A DNA stretch of 64,000 bases from an uncultured Colwellia sp. (GTDB lineage: Bacteria > Pseudomonadota > Gammaproteobacteria > Enterobacterales > Alteromonadaceae), in NCBI GenBank assembly GCA_913062815.1, contig CAJXWZ010000014.1, forward strand, positions 61,299-125,298, in the 5' to 3' direction. Below are positions 27,132-39,054 of this stretch, piece after piece; the stretch's first letter is position 1; every line of letters starts with the position of its first letter. Both the position numbers and the translations under genes were made by a program. The notes beneath the pieces were generated by a model. That model was given only the letters and a program-made list of their open reading frames with translations, had not been told where the DNA came from and did not search any database.

Positions 27132-28718
27132 TCACTTCAACATTATCACTTTCATCTCTTTTATTAATTGCTTCTTTATGGCTAATTTAGAGGGTTCTTT
27201 AGCTATGTTATGCCATTCATATGGATCATTTCTATGATCATATAACTCTTCCTGCCCACCACTGTAACGAATATAACGCCAGTCTTTGGTTCGATATGAG
27301 TAGTTTTGTTTAGCAACAGCACCAATACCTGTTACTTGATGAAAGTTGCCAATAACAGTTAGCGCACCGTTTGGCCCTTGCCATTCTTTACTATCAGGGT
27401 TTTCTAGAAAAGTTCGTAGGCTATAACCTCCTAGTTTTCCGCCTTGGTTAGTTTTTTTGTGATCGCCACTTAACTGAGCGTAATCAACAAACGTCGGATA
27501 AATGTCGATCAGTGATACTGGATGTGTAACTTCACTACCGTTGTTTTTGTTATTTGGCTGGCGAATAATTAATGGAATACGGGTACTTTCTTCCCATAAT
27601 GAATTTTTAAAAAGGTAATTTTTTTCGCCCATTTGCCAACCATGATCAGCGGTAAACACAACTAAGGTATTATCTTTTAGTTCAGGGTGACTATCCAAAG
27701 TATCGATAATTTTACCGACTTGTTCATCCATAAAGGCAATGCAGGCCAAGTATGCTTGTAAAAAATGCTTAAGCGCTTGCTCGCGGTCACTACCGTATGA
27801 AGCTAATAACGTTTGGTAATAGCGTAAGCCTTTAATGTCCTCAGGGAAGTTATCTCTAAAGTAGGTATCACGGTTATCGCCCTGCATCCAGGGAGCAAGC
27901 TCAAGTTCATCAAGAGGAAACATGTCAAAGAAGCGGTCGGGCGCATATAGTGGCGTATGCGGGCGAACAAAGCCTACACCCATAAAAAATGGCTGTTTTG
28001 CTTTGGTTTTAGCTAAGATATTAAGTTGTTCAGATACCCATTTAGCGTGATGTTCATCGGGCAATAAATCACGGTCATTATCGTTAACATAACGCATCAT
28101 CGACTTATCCCAGCCATTCATCCAACCTTTTGTGCCTTTTTCACCTGATGAGTAACCACCACCTGATAAGCGACCATATGCGCCATCAATAGGGCCTATC
28201 TCTCGAAATGGTGACGGTACCGATGGCACTGCCGTTTTCTTTTCGCCATCAAAATAAGTAGGTCCATAATTATGACCAATGGGTCTACCCCATTCGTTCC
28301 ACCTTTTAGCATTGCCTCTATGCATTAACTTACCGGTTCCAAGGGTGTGATAACCGTTTTCTCGAAACAACTGCATTAACGTTTTGTTATGTTTCAGCAC
28401 TTGTTGTTTCGCTTGTGCTCGCCAGTTGTAATCACCCGAGTCATGAGGATAAACACCAGTAAACAAGCTATTGCGTGATGGCTGACATACCGGCACGTTG
28501 GTTTGTGCATTACTAAAACGTATACCACTTTTTGCCAACTTATCAATGTTAGGCGTTTTCGCCTGAGGATGACCACCAAAGACACCTTGATAGTCATTTA
28601 AGTCGTCTACCAATATCATTAAAACATTCGGCTTTTGGGAATTTATTTCTGTTGCATAACTATCAAAATGAGCAACAACAATCATCACCAGTAAAGGGGA
28701 ATAAAGCATTCTAAACAT
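27132..28718 (-). CDS. S1 family sulfatase, iduronate-2-sulfatase-like (CQPSR)
   Basis: A formylglycine-dependent sulfatase of 528 residues. The N-terminal metal site (VLMILVDDLND), the modified cysteine motif CQPSRNSLFTG (Cys78), the GKLMHRG segment and FTADHGWQMGEKN are all in place; the GWQMGEKN end is typical of iduronate-2-sulfatase-like S1 enzymes. The start at 28718 gives a signal peptide (MFRMLYSPLLVMIVV) and a 16-base gap after the GH16 stop. It hydrolyses a sulfate ester, in this locus presumably on a galactan oligosaccharide; position specificity cannot be read from the sequence. Last enzyme gene before the sigma factor, on the same strand as the whole GH2-to-receptor run. Cys-to-formylglycine conversion needs a maturase that is not in the window. 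Confidence 0.9.
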   Translation of the reverse strand: MFRMLYSPLLVMIVVAHFDSYATEINSQKPNVLMILVDDLNDYQGVFGGHPQAKTPNIDKLAKSGIRFSNAQTNVPVCQPSRNSLFTGVYPHDSGDYNWRAQAKQQVLKHNKTLMQLFRENGYHTLGTGKLMHRGNAKRWNEWGRPIGHNYGPTYFDGEKKTAVPSVPSPFREIGPIDGAYGRLSGGGYSSGEKGTKGWMNGWDKSMMRYVNDNDRDLLPDEHHAKWVSEQLNILAKTKAKQPFFMGVGFVRPHTPLYAPDRFFDMFPLDELELAPWMQGDNRDTYFRDNFPEDIKGLRYYQTLLASYGSDREQALKHFLQAYLACIAFMDEQVGKIIDTLDSHPELKDNTLVVFTADHGWQMGEKNYLFKNSLWEESTRIPLIIRQPNNKNNGSEVTHPVSLIDIYPTFVDYAQLSGDHKKTNQGGKLGGYSLRTFLENPDSKEWQGPNGALTVIGNFHQVTGIGAVAKQNYSYRTKDWRYIRYSGGQEELYDHRNDPYEWHNIAKEPSKLAIKKQLIKEMKVIMLK

Positions 28719-28734
28719 AATGGAATTCTCGTTA

Positions 28735-29601
28735 TCAGTCTTGACTCTGTTTTTGATAAACGCGCACATAGTCAATTTCATATTTATTAGGAAAAGCAGT
28801 ATGACTTGGATCACCACCAGCTTGTCCACCTATGGCTAAATTAAGTAATAAATAATGGGGTTGTTGAAACGGCTCTTTTGGCAACTTTCCTGCAGGATTT
28901 ATCGCCTTAGATAAATCTATGCTATTAATAAGTTGGTCATCTAAATACAGTTGAATAAAGTCTTTATCCCAATCCATACGCCATAGGTGAAATTTTTCAT
29001 CCCAATGAGGATCATTAAAATCACTCATTGGAATTTTCACCGAATCCCAAAACGGCTTTTTACTATCAGCCTTTGCCCAAGCAGCATTGGCAAGGATTTG
29101 ACCTTGATAATACTCCATCAAGTCTATTTCACCGCGTTTGGGCCATGTGCCTTCATCACCTAGAAACCAGATTGCTGGCCATAAGCCGTCTTTGGCTTTA
29201 ATGCGCGCGCGTATTTCAAAGCGCCCATACTTCCAGCTATGTTTACCTTTAGTATTGATAGAGCCAGAAGTATAAAACGCTTGTTGCCTCTGTTTTCGCC
29301 AATTATCTGAATTAGCGTCATAATACGGGTTATCAACAACTTCTCTTTTAGCTTCAATTTCCAATATACCGTTATGACAATTTATATTGTCACTTTTATA
29401 CCACTGCGCCTCAAAGTTACGACGGAAGCCCCGTTCGTAATTCCAATCGTTTTCGTCTATTTTGCCTTTACAATTAAACTCGTCCTGCCAAACAATGGCG
29501 TAGCTTTCATCAATTTCTGATTTGTTAGATAATAATGATGAGCAAGAAAGTAAAGGTATCGACAAAAGAAATGCCGTTAAAGTTGTCGATATATAATGCA
29601 A
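28735..29601 (-). CDS. GH16 endo-hydrolase lipoprotein (galactanase/carrageenase-like), TTG start
   Basis: A 288-residue GH16 enzyme with the catalytic signature GEIDLMEYY (nucleophile Glu158, Asp160, acid/base Glu163 from this start). Substrate-cleft segments WDEFN, YGRFEIRARIKA, LWPAIWFLGDE and the closing YEIDYVRVYQ are present. GH16 covers laminarinases, agarases, porphyranases and carrageenases; the sulfatase-rich context points to a sulfated galactan, and beta-carrageenan/furcellaran would fit, but the subfamily must be tested. The start is a TTG at 29601: AGGAGG lies 5 bases upstream and a lipobox (LLSC, Cys20) follows, whereas a longer frame would overlap the preceding sulfatase and spoil the signal. 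Membrane-anchored, it would cut the polymer at the cell surface. Co-transcribed with sulfatases on both sides. Confidence 0.88.
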   Translation of the reverse strand: MHYISTTLTAFLLSIPLLSCSSLLSNKSEIDESYAIVWQDEFNCKGKIDENDWNYERGFRRNFEAQWYKSDNINCHNGILEIEAKREVVDNPYYDANSDNWRKQRQQAFYTSGSINTKGKHSWKYGRFEIRARIKAKDGLWPAIWFLGDEGTWPKRGEIDLMEYYQGQILANAAWAKADSKKPFWDSVKIPMSDFNDPHWDEKFHLWRMDWDKDFIQLYLDDQLINSIDLSKAINPAGKLPKEPFQQPHYLLLNLAIGGQAGGDPSHTAFPNKYEIDYVRVYQKQSQD

Positions 29602-29617
29602 TTTACCCTCCTGAAAT

Positions 29618-31042
29618 TTACTGTTTCTTGGTATGCTTTGTCTTTTTTGCACTCTTACCAAATTTTGCTAACGGTCTAAACACAGGGTCAATCAACTCTT
29701 TTTCCCATGCTTGCACTTCTGCTTTTTGTTGCTCAAACTGAGTCTTGTTATTGTCAATCAAGTTGGTGGTTTCACTTAAATCATTCGCTAAATCGTATAA
29801 GTGGTCACCCACTTTTTCTGAGTGGATAGCTTTCGAGTCGCCTCGACGCGTAGCCAATGTACCTTGGTCAAAGTTACGCCAAAATAGAACATCATGAGGC
29901 AAACCTACATCTTTGCCAGTAAGAAATGGCATTAAGTTTACGCCATCTAACGGACGTTCTTTGGCAATAGGCGCATTGGTTAATGCCGCAAAAGTGCCTA
30001 AGATATCAAGTGAACTAACAGGGTTTTCATACTTTTGCCCAGCAGGGACATGATTTGGCCAACGCACGGCAAACGGCACATGAATACCGCCTTCAAAATA
30101 GTCTCCTTTGTTTCCTCTAAGTGGTGCATTACTTGACGGGTGTTTTCTAGAGCCGCCATTATCTGATAAGAAAAACACCATGGTATTTTCATCAATCGAT
30201 AATTCTTTCAATTTGTCTAAAACCCGACCTACACCATCATCAACGGCTGTGATCATCGCCGCATAAGTTCGGCGCTTTTTATTCTTGATATGCGTATTTC
30301 TGTCTAAATACTCTTGTGTTGCTTGCATTGGGCCATGGGGAGCATTGTAAGCAAGATATAAAAAGAAAGGCTTGTCTTGTTTACGCTCAATAAAGTTAAC
30401 CGCTTCATTGGATAATTCATCGGTAAGGTATTCGTCAATTTCAATGACATCATAATTATGATTGAGCTTGGTGGCGTAATGCCTGCCCCCTTTTGGCATT
30501 GAATTAAAATCTTTATGGATCAAAAGCTTAGGCAGATAATCATGACCACCATTTAAAAAACCGTAAAAATGGTCAAAACCACGCTTATTGGGATGAAACT
30601 TAGGGTGTAAGCCCATATGCCACTTGCCAATAATACTTGAAGTATAACCGACAGGTTTAAGTACTTCTGAGATCATCTGCTCTTCAAGTGGCATGCCCGC
30701 TTTGGTGTCGGTTGGGTCTATCACTGGATTTCGACCAAATCCAAAACGCCCTTGGTATCGCCCTGTTAATAAGCCAGCACGACTTGGTCCACACACCGCA
30801 TAAGAAACATAACCATTAGTAAACTTAGTGCCTTCGTTGGCAATTCTGTCGATATTGGGGGTTCTGATATCTTTGCTGCCGTTAAAACCAACATCAGCAT
30901 AACCTTGGTCATCGGTTAAAATAACAATGAAATTTGGTTGTTTAACATTTTTATTCGAAGTTTGTGACGTTACATTTGCCACCGCGTTAGCACTTACTAA
31001 TAACATCCCTAAAAAGACCATTAGCAATTTTGTCATTTTCAT
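29618..31042 (-). CDS. S1 family sulfatase (CGPSR), tandem paralogue
   Basis: A 474-residue secreted sulfatase with signal peptide (cleavage near AVANV), metal site ILTDDQGYADVG, formylglycine motif CGPSRAGLLTG (Cys84), GKWHMGLH and SDNGG. It is strongly similar along its length to the next gene upstream (31039-32502), for example GRYQGRFGFGRNP and GFDHFYGF in both, so they arose by tandem duplication. The two are the same S1 subfamily and, by context, plausible galactose-4-sulfate or related galactan sulfatases like those reported from carrageenan loci; exact regiochemistry is unknown. ATG overlaps the upstream stop codon by four bases (ATGA) and AAGGA precedes it, indicating coupled translation. 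Confidence 0.92.
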   Translation of the reverse strand: MKMTKLLMVFLGMLLVSANAVANVTSQTSNKNVKQPNFIVILTDDQGYADVGFNGSKDIRTPNIDRIANEGTKFTNGYVSYAVCGPSRAGLLTGRYQGRFGFGRNPVIDPTDTKAGMPLEEQMISEVLKPVGYTSSIIGKWHMGLHPKFHPNKRGFDHFYGFLNGGHDYLPKLLIHKDFNSMPKGGRHYATKLNHNYDVIEIDEYLTDELSNEAVNFIERKQDKPFFLYLAYNAPHGPMQATQEYLDRNTHIKNKKRRTYAAMITAVDDGVGRVLDKLKELSIDENTMVFFLSDNGGSRKHPSSNAPLRGNKGDYFEGGIHVPFAVRWPNHVPAGQKYENPVSSLDILGTFAALTNAPIAKERPLDGVNLMPFLTGKDVGLPHDVLFWRNFDQGTLATRRGDSKAIHSEKVGDHLYDLANDLSETTNLIDNNKTQFEQQKAEVQAWEKELIDPVFRPLAKFGKSAKKTKHTKKQ

Positions 31043-32502
31043 TTGTTGGTGTCCTTATTCTTTTTGCGTTTTCTACTATCAACATGACGGCCTTGTAACG
31101 GTTTAAAAATAGGGTCTATTAATTCAGTTTCCCACGCTTTTATCTCTTCGGTAAGCTGTTGGTATTGAACGTTATTTTCTTTGACTGAGCTTTCTGTAAT
31201 TAAGTTATTTTGCTCAGCCAGATCATTGGCTAAATCAAACAAATGGTTTCCATCTCTGTCTGATTGAATCGCTTTACTATTGCCACGACGTGTTGCCAAT
31301 GTGCCTTGATCAAACGCGCGCCAAAATAGTACATCATGAGGAACACCTTTTTCTTTACCAGTAATAAATGGCATTAAATTAACACCATCTAGCGGTCTTT
31401 CTTGAGCAATAGGCGCCTTGGTTATACCGGCAAAGGTGCCTAAAATATCTAACGAGCTGACAGGATTTTGGTAATTAACGCCTGCTGGTACTTTACCTGG
31501 CCAGCGAACGGCAAACGGCACATGCACACCACCTTCAAAATAGCCGCCTTTAAAGCCTCTAAGTTCACCGTTATCTGAGCCTTTATTTTTTGCACCACCA
31601 TTGTCTGACAAAAAGAAAATCATGGTATTGTCATCAATACCAAACTCGTCAAGTTTGGCAAGAATACGACCAACACCATCATCAACCGCAGTTACCATCG
31701 CAGCATATGTTCGACGTTTCTTATCTTTAATATGCGTATTTCTGTCTAAATATTCTTTTGAAGCCTGTAAAGGTGTATGTGGCGCGTTGTAAGCAAGATA
31801 TAAAAAAAATGGATTATCTTGCTCGCGTTCAATAAAGTTAATCGCCTCGTGAGAGAGCTCATCGGTAAGATATTCATCTATCTCTACACGTTTATTGTTT
31901 TCCATGATTTTAGTGTTATACCAAGACCAATCCTTTTTGGCATTTTCAATTTTATCTATGGTCAAATCTGAAGGAAAATACTTATGCCCACCTGACAAAA
32001 AACCGTAAAAATGATCAAAGCCACGTTTGTTGGGACGAAATTTTTCATGGGTGCCCATATGCCACTTGCCGATAATACTTGAGGTATAGCCCACCGGTTT
32101 TAATACCTCAGAAATCATCTGCTCTTCTAATGGCATACCTGAGTTTTCATCCGTTGGGTCAATAATTGGGTTACGACCAAATCCAAAACGCCCTTGATAC
32201 CTACCGGTTAAAATACCCGCTCGACTAGGCCCACATACCGCATAGGTAACATAACCATTGCTGAATTTTGTACCTTCATTGGCAATACGATCGATGTTTG
32301 GCGTGATAATATCGTCACTACCATTAAAGCCTACATCGGCATAGCCTTGATCATCAGTAAGAATAATAATGAAGTTTGGCTTTTCTGTTGTTGTTTTTTC
32401 ACTCTTGGCATTACTAACACATGACATAGACAAACAAGCAAGTGTTGCAGTTAACATCACGTTTTTAAACACTTTTATTGTGCTATTGACTCTGTATTTC
32501 AT
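31039..32502 (-). CDS. S1 family sulfatase (CGPSR), tandem paralogue, possible lipoprotein
   Basis: A 487-residue sulfatase with metal site ILTDDQGYADVG, modified motif CGPSRAGILTG (Cys90), GKWHMGTH and LSDNGGAKN. The N-terminus carries a lipobox-like LSMSC at residues 24-28, so it may be lipid-anchored while its partner at 29618-31042 is soluble. The two differ mainly around residues 165-200, a likely substrate loop (PSDLTIDKIENAKKD here), suggesting related but distinct specificities. It lies 11 bases downstream of the next sulfatase in the operon and overlaps the following gene by four bases. Confidence 0.92.
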   Translation of the reverse strand: MKYRVNSTIKVFKNVMLTATLACLSMSCVSNAKSEKTTTEKPNFIIILTDDQGYADVGFNGSDDIITPNIDRIANEGTKFSNGYVTYAVCGPSRAGILTGRYQGRFGFGRNPIIDPTDENSGMPLEEQMISEVLKPVGYTSSIIGKWHMGTHEKFRPNKRGFDHFYGFLSGGHKYFPSDLTIDKIENAKKDWSWYNTKIMENNKRVEIDEYLTDELSHEAINFIEREQDNPFFLYLAYNAPHTPLQASKEYLDRNTHIKDKKRRTYAAMVTAVDDGVGRILAKLDEFGIDDNTMIFFLSDNGGAKNKGSDNGELRGFKGGYFEGGVHVPFAVRWPGKVPAGVNYQNPVSSLDILGTFAGITKAPIAQERPLDGVNLMPFITGKEKGVPHDVLFWRAFDQGTLATRRGNSKAIQSDRDGNHLFDLANDLAEQNNLITESSVKENNVQYQQLTEEIKAWETELIDPIFKPLQGRHVDSRKRKKNKDTNK

Positions 32503-32513
32503 GAGAAAGACCT

Positions 32514-33932
32514 TTACTGTTTATCTATGTCGGTGAAACGCGAATAACGCTGACGGTTTTGTTTGATCCATTTAGAGTGAGTTAAAAACATCGGTTGTTG
32601 TAACTCATTTTCCCAAGCAAATAGTTTTTTCAGTAACTGACGAACTAGTTTTGGTTTTTCATCGGCAATATTGTGACTTTCACTAATATCAGCAGCAACA
32701 TTATATAAAACCGCAGGCCGGTCTGGGTATCGCACTAATTTATGATTTCCGTCTCTTACCGCAGCAAAAGCAGCTCTTCGCCAAAATAAGGTTTGGTGTG
32801 GCTTACTTTCAATTGTGCCATTTAAAAAGGGTAATAAATTAACGCCATCGAGTTTCTTCTTGCCAACAGGCTTGGTTTTAGCTGCAGCTAATGCTGTCGG
32901 CAATATATCTAAAGATGAAACCACTTCATCATATTGTGTACCCGCTTTTATATGACCAGGCCAAGACATGGTAAATGGCACACGTACTCCACCTTCATAC
33001 AAGGTGCCTTTAACACCAGAAAAAGGTTCATTAATTGAATAGTTATAATCTGAAGGTCCACCGTTATCATTTAGAAACACTACTAAGGTATTTTCAGTTA
33101 GCTTCATCTTATCAAGTGCAGCCATCACTTGGCCTACTGATTCATCGAGGGCTAAAGTCATGCCAGCTAGTGTTCTGCGGTTTTGGTCTTTAATATGATT
33201 GAGCAATTTTTCATGGGCCGGTTTAGCTTCCATTGGGGCATGAACGGCAGTGTAAGATAGATATAAGAAAAATGGTTTTTCTTGATTACGCTCAATAAAA
33301 TCGATGGCTTCTTCACCGAGTCTGTCGGTTAAATATCCTTGATGCTTTTCTTCGGTATTATTGCGACGCATTTTTCGATACTCAGTATCGTTACCTGCTA
33401 TTTCCCAATAGCTGCGACCACCGCCTAATAAGCCATAAAACTCGTCAAAGCCTCTATTGTTAGGGTGAAAATGCTCAGCTAGCCCTAAATGCCATTTACC
33501 TATTAATCCGGTTTTATAACCAGCGGCTTTAAGGTGATCTGCCATAGTTTTTTCTGAGACATTCATGCCATTAAACTTTTCAACATCACCGGGCTCAGGT
33601 TTCACGGGTAAATTATATTCATGACCAAAGCGCTGTTGATAACGGCCAGTTATCATGCCTGCACGAGATGGGCTACACACTGATGCCGTGACGTAGCCTT
33701 GAGTATATTTAACACCACTTCCAGCTAACTTATCTAAATTAGGCGTAGCAAAATTAGCTTTACCGAAGGTATTGCCACTAAAACCAATATCGGCATAACC
33801 AGCGTCATCACTCATAATAACAATAATATTAGGCTTACCTTGTGAAGCGCTAGCAGTCAAAGGCAAACTGAGCAGTGATAAACAAGTGAGTGTTTTAACA
33901 AACTTACTTAATCTTATATTTTTAAGGTTCAT
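32514..33932 (-). CDS. S1 family sulfatase (CSPSR)
   Basis: A 472-residue secreted sulfatase: signal peptide ending near TASASQ, metal site VIMSDDAGYADIG, formylglycine motif CSPSRAGMITG (Cys86), GKWHLGLAE and LNDNGGPSD. It is related to the two tandem sulfatases downstream but more distant, with a shorter substrate-loop region. Start taken at the ATG at 33932, nine bases after the GH2 stop codon; a GTG at 33941 is possible. By position, second gene of the GH2-led operon, it probably removes a sulfate from a GH2-accessible galactose residue (inference). Confidence 0.9.
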   Translation of the reverse strand: MNLKNIRLSKFVKTLTCLSLLSLPLTASASQGKPNIIVIMSDDAGYADIGFSGNTFGKANFATPNLDKLAGSGVKYTQGYVTASVCSPSRAGMITGRYQQRFGHEYNLPVKPEPGDVEKFNGMNVSEKTMADHLKAAGYKTGLIGKWHLGLAEHFHPNNRGFDEFYGLLGGGRSYWEIAGNDTEYRKMRRNNTEEKHQGYLTDRLGEEAIDFIERNQEKPFFLYLSYTAVHAPMEAKPAHEKLLNHIKDQNRRTLAGMTLALDESVGQVMAALDKMKLTENTLVVFLNDNGGPSDYNYSINEPFSGVKGTLYEGGVRVPFTMSWPGHIKAGTQYDEVVSSLDILPTALAAAKTKPVGKKKLDGVNLLPFLNGTIESKPHQTLFWRRAAFAAVRDGNHKLVRYPDRPAVLYNVAADISESHNIADEKPKLVRQLLKKLFAWENELQQPMFLTHSKWIKQNRQRYSRFTDIDKQ

Positions 33933-33941
33933 AATTTTCAC

Positions 33942-37268
<3,327 letters not shown>

Positions 37269-37293
37269 CTACATAACCTTATTACCCACTAAT

Positions 37294-37309
37294 ATAGTAT
37301 TTATCATAC
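37294..37309. promoter_or_regulatory. 16-bp dyad operator, GH2 operon
   Basis: ATAGTA-TTTA-TCATAC matches the recurring consensus ATARTA-N4-TAYTAY with a perfect left arm and a weaker right arm, 58 bases upstream of the GH2 start codon. Confidence 0.5.
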
Positions 37310-37437
37310 AAAACAGTCAAACATTAAATTGAACAAATTCATAAATCATCGAAACTGATTTTGAGATAAGCTTGAATTTGGACCTCTTTTATCATTAATT
37401 TTATTTTGTACATAGAATTTCTTAATTGACTTTATTT

Positions 37438-37467
37438 ATAATATAAATATTATAGTACAAATACTTT
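37438..37467. promoter_or_regulatory. Two overlapping 16-bp dyad operators, sulfatase 37484
   Basis: ATAATA-TAAA-TATTAT (37438-37453) is a perfect dyad, and ATAGTA-CAAA-TACTTT (37452-37467) overlaps it by two bases, ending 16 bases before the sulfatase start codon. Both fit the consensus seen before other galactan-locus genes. Confidence 0.6.
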
Positions 37468-37483
37468 TTAACAATGAGCTCCT

Positions 37484-38944
37484 ATGAAGTTATTTTTTTC
37501 CATCATTAGTTTAGCACTGCTAAACATAATAAATGTGTATGCCGCTGCTTTACCCACAGATCCTAATATTATTGTTATTGTTACCGATGATCAGGGATAT
37601 GCTGATATAAGTGCGACAGGTTTGGCTAAAGATGTGCAAACCCCAAACATCGATAGACTCGCTAGACAGGGTACACGTTTTACCAATGCTTATGTTACTG
37701 CCCCTATTTGTAATGTATCTCGGTTAGGTCTTATTACTGGCACATATAACCAGCGCCAAGGCGCCTACTGGTACGGTAAAAAAGCCAGCATAAGTCCAAA
37801 ACTCACCACGATTCCTGAAGTACTTAAGCGTGACGGTTATAAAACCGGTTATGTGGGAAAATATCATTATGGCTATTACAGCTCCGATGTAAGGGACTTT
37901 CCATTGAACCATGGCTTTGAATTTTTCTATGGCTATGGCGGTAATGGCAGACAACATTTCTTAATTCACAATGATGATTATGATCAAGCTGAGCGAAAGA
38001 AGTTAAAATCGTATAAAAAACGAGGTGGACAGCACGGTCAAGCATTAGAATACGGTGCTTTTTGGAATGGATTTGACCGAGACAATCGTGAGGGATTCTC
38101 TACTGAAATTTATGGTGAAAAGGCGCGCGAATTCATTCAGAAAAACAAGGACAATAAATTCTATCTACAACTTGCCTTTAACGCGGTACACAACTTCACG
38201 CATCAATTGCCTGTAGATTACCTAAAGAAAAATAACTTAAAAGGTTATCACGACTGGGATCCTGACACTGAAGATTATTACACTTGGTATAAAAATAGTC
38301 GCTACCCCAATAACCCTGAAGGCCGCGCTCACTATCTCGCACAATTAGAGTATATGGATATTGAAATTGGTAAACTGTTAGATAGCATAGAAGAGCAAGG
38401 ATTAACGGAAAATACTGTCATTATGTTAGTGAGTGATAATGGTGGTGCAACACCAATTTACGCTGATAATGGTCCATTGCGAGGTAGTAAATACTTATTA
38501 TATGAAGGTGGTATTCGTGTGCCACTAATTGTTTCATGGCCAGGGAATTTTCAAGAAAATAGTGTGTCAGACAACATTATAAGTACTATGGATATTTTTC
38601 CAACACTGACCAATTTAACGTCCTCTGCAACACCGAAACATGTTGATGGTATCGATATCACAGATTTACTTACCGGTAAAAACAAACACCTTGAACATCA
38701 AGTGTTAGTTTGGGATACCGGTCATGAAACAGCTATTCGTCAAGGTAAGTGGAAACTTAAAACAGCAACCGATGCTCAATACGCCGAATATGAAATGGTT
38801 GATATCGAGTTAGGCACTTTTTTATATAATTTAGACGAGGATCCGGGTGAAAAAACTGATTTGAGTAAGCAACACCCTGAAATAGTAAAAGAGTTAACTC
38901 AAGTCTACAAGGTTTGGAAAAAAGACATTAAGCAAGGGCTATAA
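37484..38944 (+). CDS. S1 family sulfatase with variant active-site motif CNVSR
   Basis: A 486-residue secreted sulfatase with a signal peptide (ending near VYAAAL), metal site VIVTDDQGYADIS, GKYHYGYY in place of the usual GKWH, and VSDNGG. The cysteine motif is CNVSRLGLITG (Cys76): the usual Pro or Ala two residues after Cys is Val78, while Ser79 and Arg80 are kept. Formylglycine-generating enzymes recognise C-x-P-x-R, so maturation could be slower or use a tolerant maturase; all other catalytic elements look normal, which argues against a dead enzyme. It lies opposite the GH2 operon and carries two dyad operators just upstream, so it belongs to the galactan regulon. A terminator follows. 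Confidence 0.88.
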   Translation: MKLFFSIISLALLNIINVYAAALPTDPNIIVIVTDDQGYADISATGLAKDVQTPNIDRLARQGTRFTNAYVTAPICNVSRLGLITGTYNQRQGAYWYGKKASISPKLTTIPEVLKRDGYKTGYVGKYHYGYYSSDVRDFPLNHGFEFFYGYGGNGRQHFLIHNDDYDQAERKKLKSYKKRGGQHGQALEYGAFWNGFDRDNREGFSTEIYGEKAREFIQKNKDNKFYLQLAFNAVHNFTHQLPVDYLKKNNLKGYHDWDPDTEDYYTWYKNSRYPNNPEGRAHYLAQLEYMDIEIGKLLDSIEEQGLTENTVIMLVSDNGGATPIYADNGPLRGSKYLLYEGGIRVPLIVSWPGNFQENSVSDNIISTMDIFPTLTNLTSSATPKHVDGIDITDLLTGKNKHLEHQVLVWDTGHETAIRQGKWKLKTATDAQYAEYEMVDIELGTFLYNLDEDPGEKTDLSKQHPEIVKELTQVYKVWKKDIKQGL

Positions 38945-38981
38945 GTAAAGTTATGATGTAACAATGAACGCTTAAACAAAC

Positions 38982-39012
38982 AAGGCCGATACAAAATGTT
39001 TCGGCCTTTCTA
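38982..39012. terminator. Bidirectional-looking terminator between convergent genes
   Basis: AAGGCCGA pairs with TCGGCCTT around an 11-base loop, followed by TCTAGTT on the plus strand. It lies between the convergent sulfatase (ends 38944) and aldose epimerase (ends 39055). Confidence 0.65.
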
Positions 39013-39054
39013 GTTATTACAATCATAGTTATTGCAATCATACTGAGTTTAACT

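Noticed and set aside
28735..29601. Calling the GH16 enzyme a kappa-carrageenase
   Set aside because: The catalytic motif EIDLME is shared by several GH16 groups, and other GH16 activities fit the context; the subfamily cannot be set by eye.
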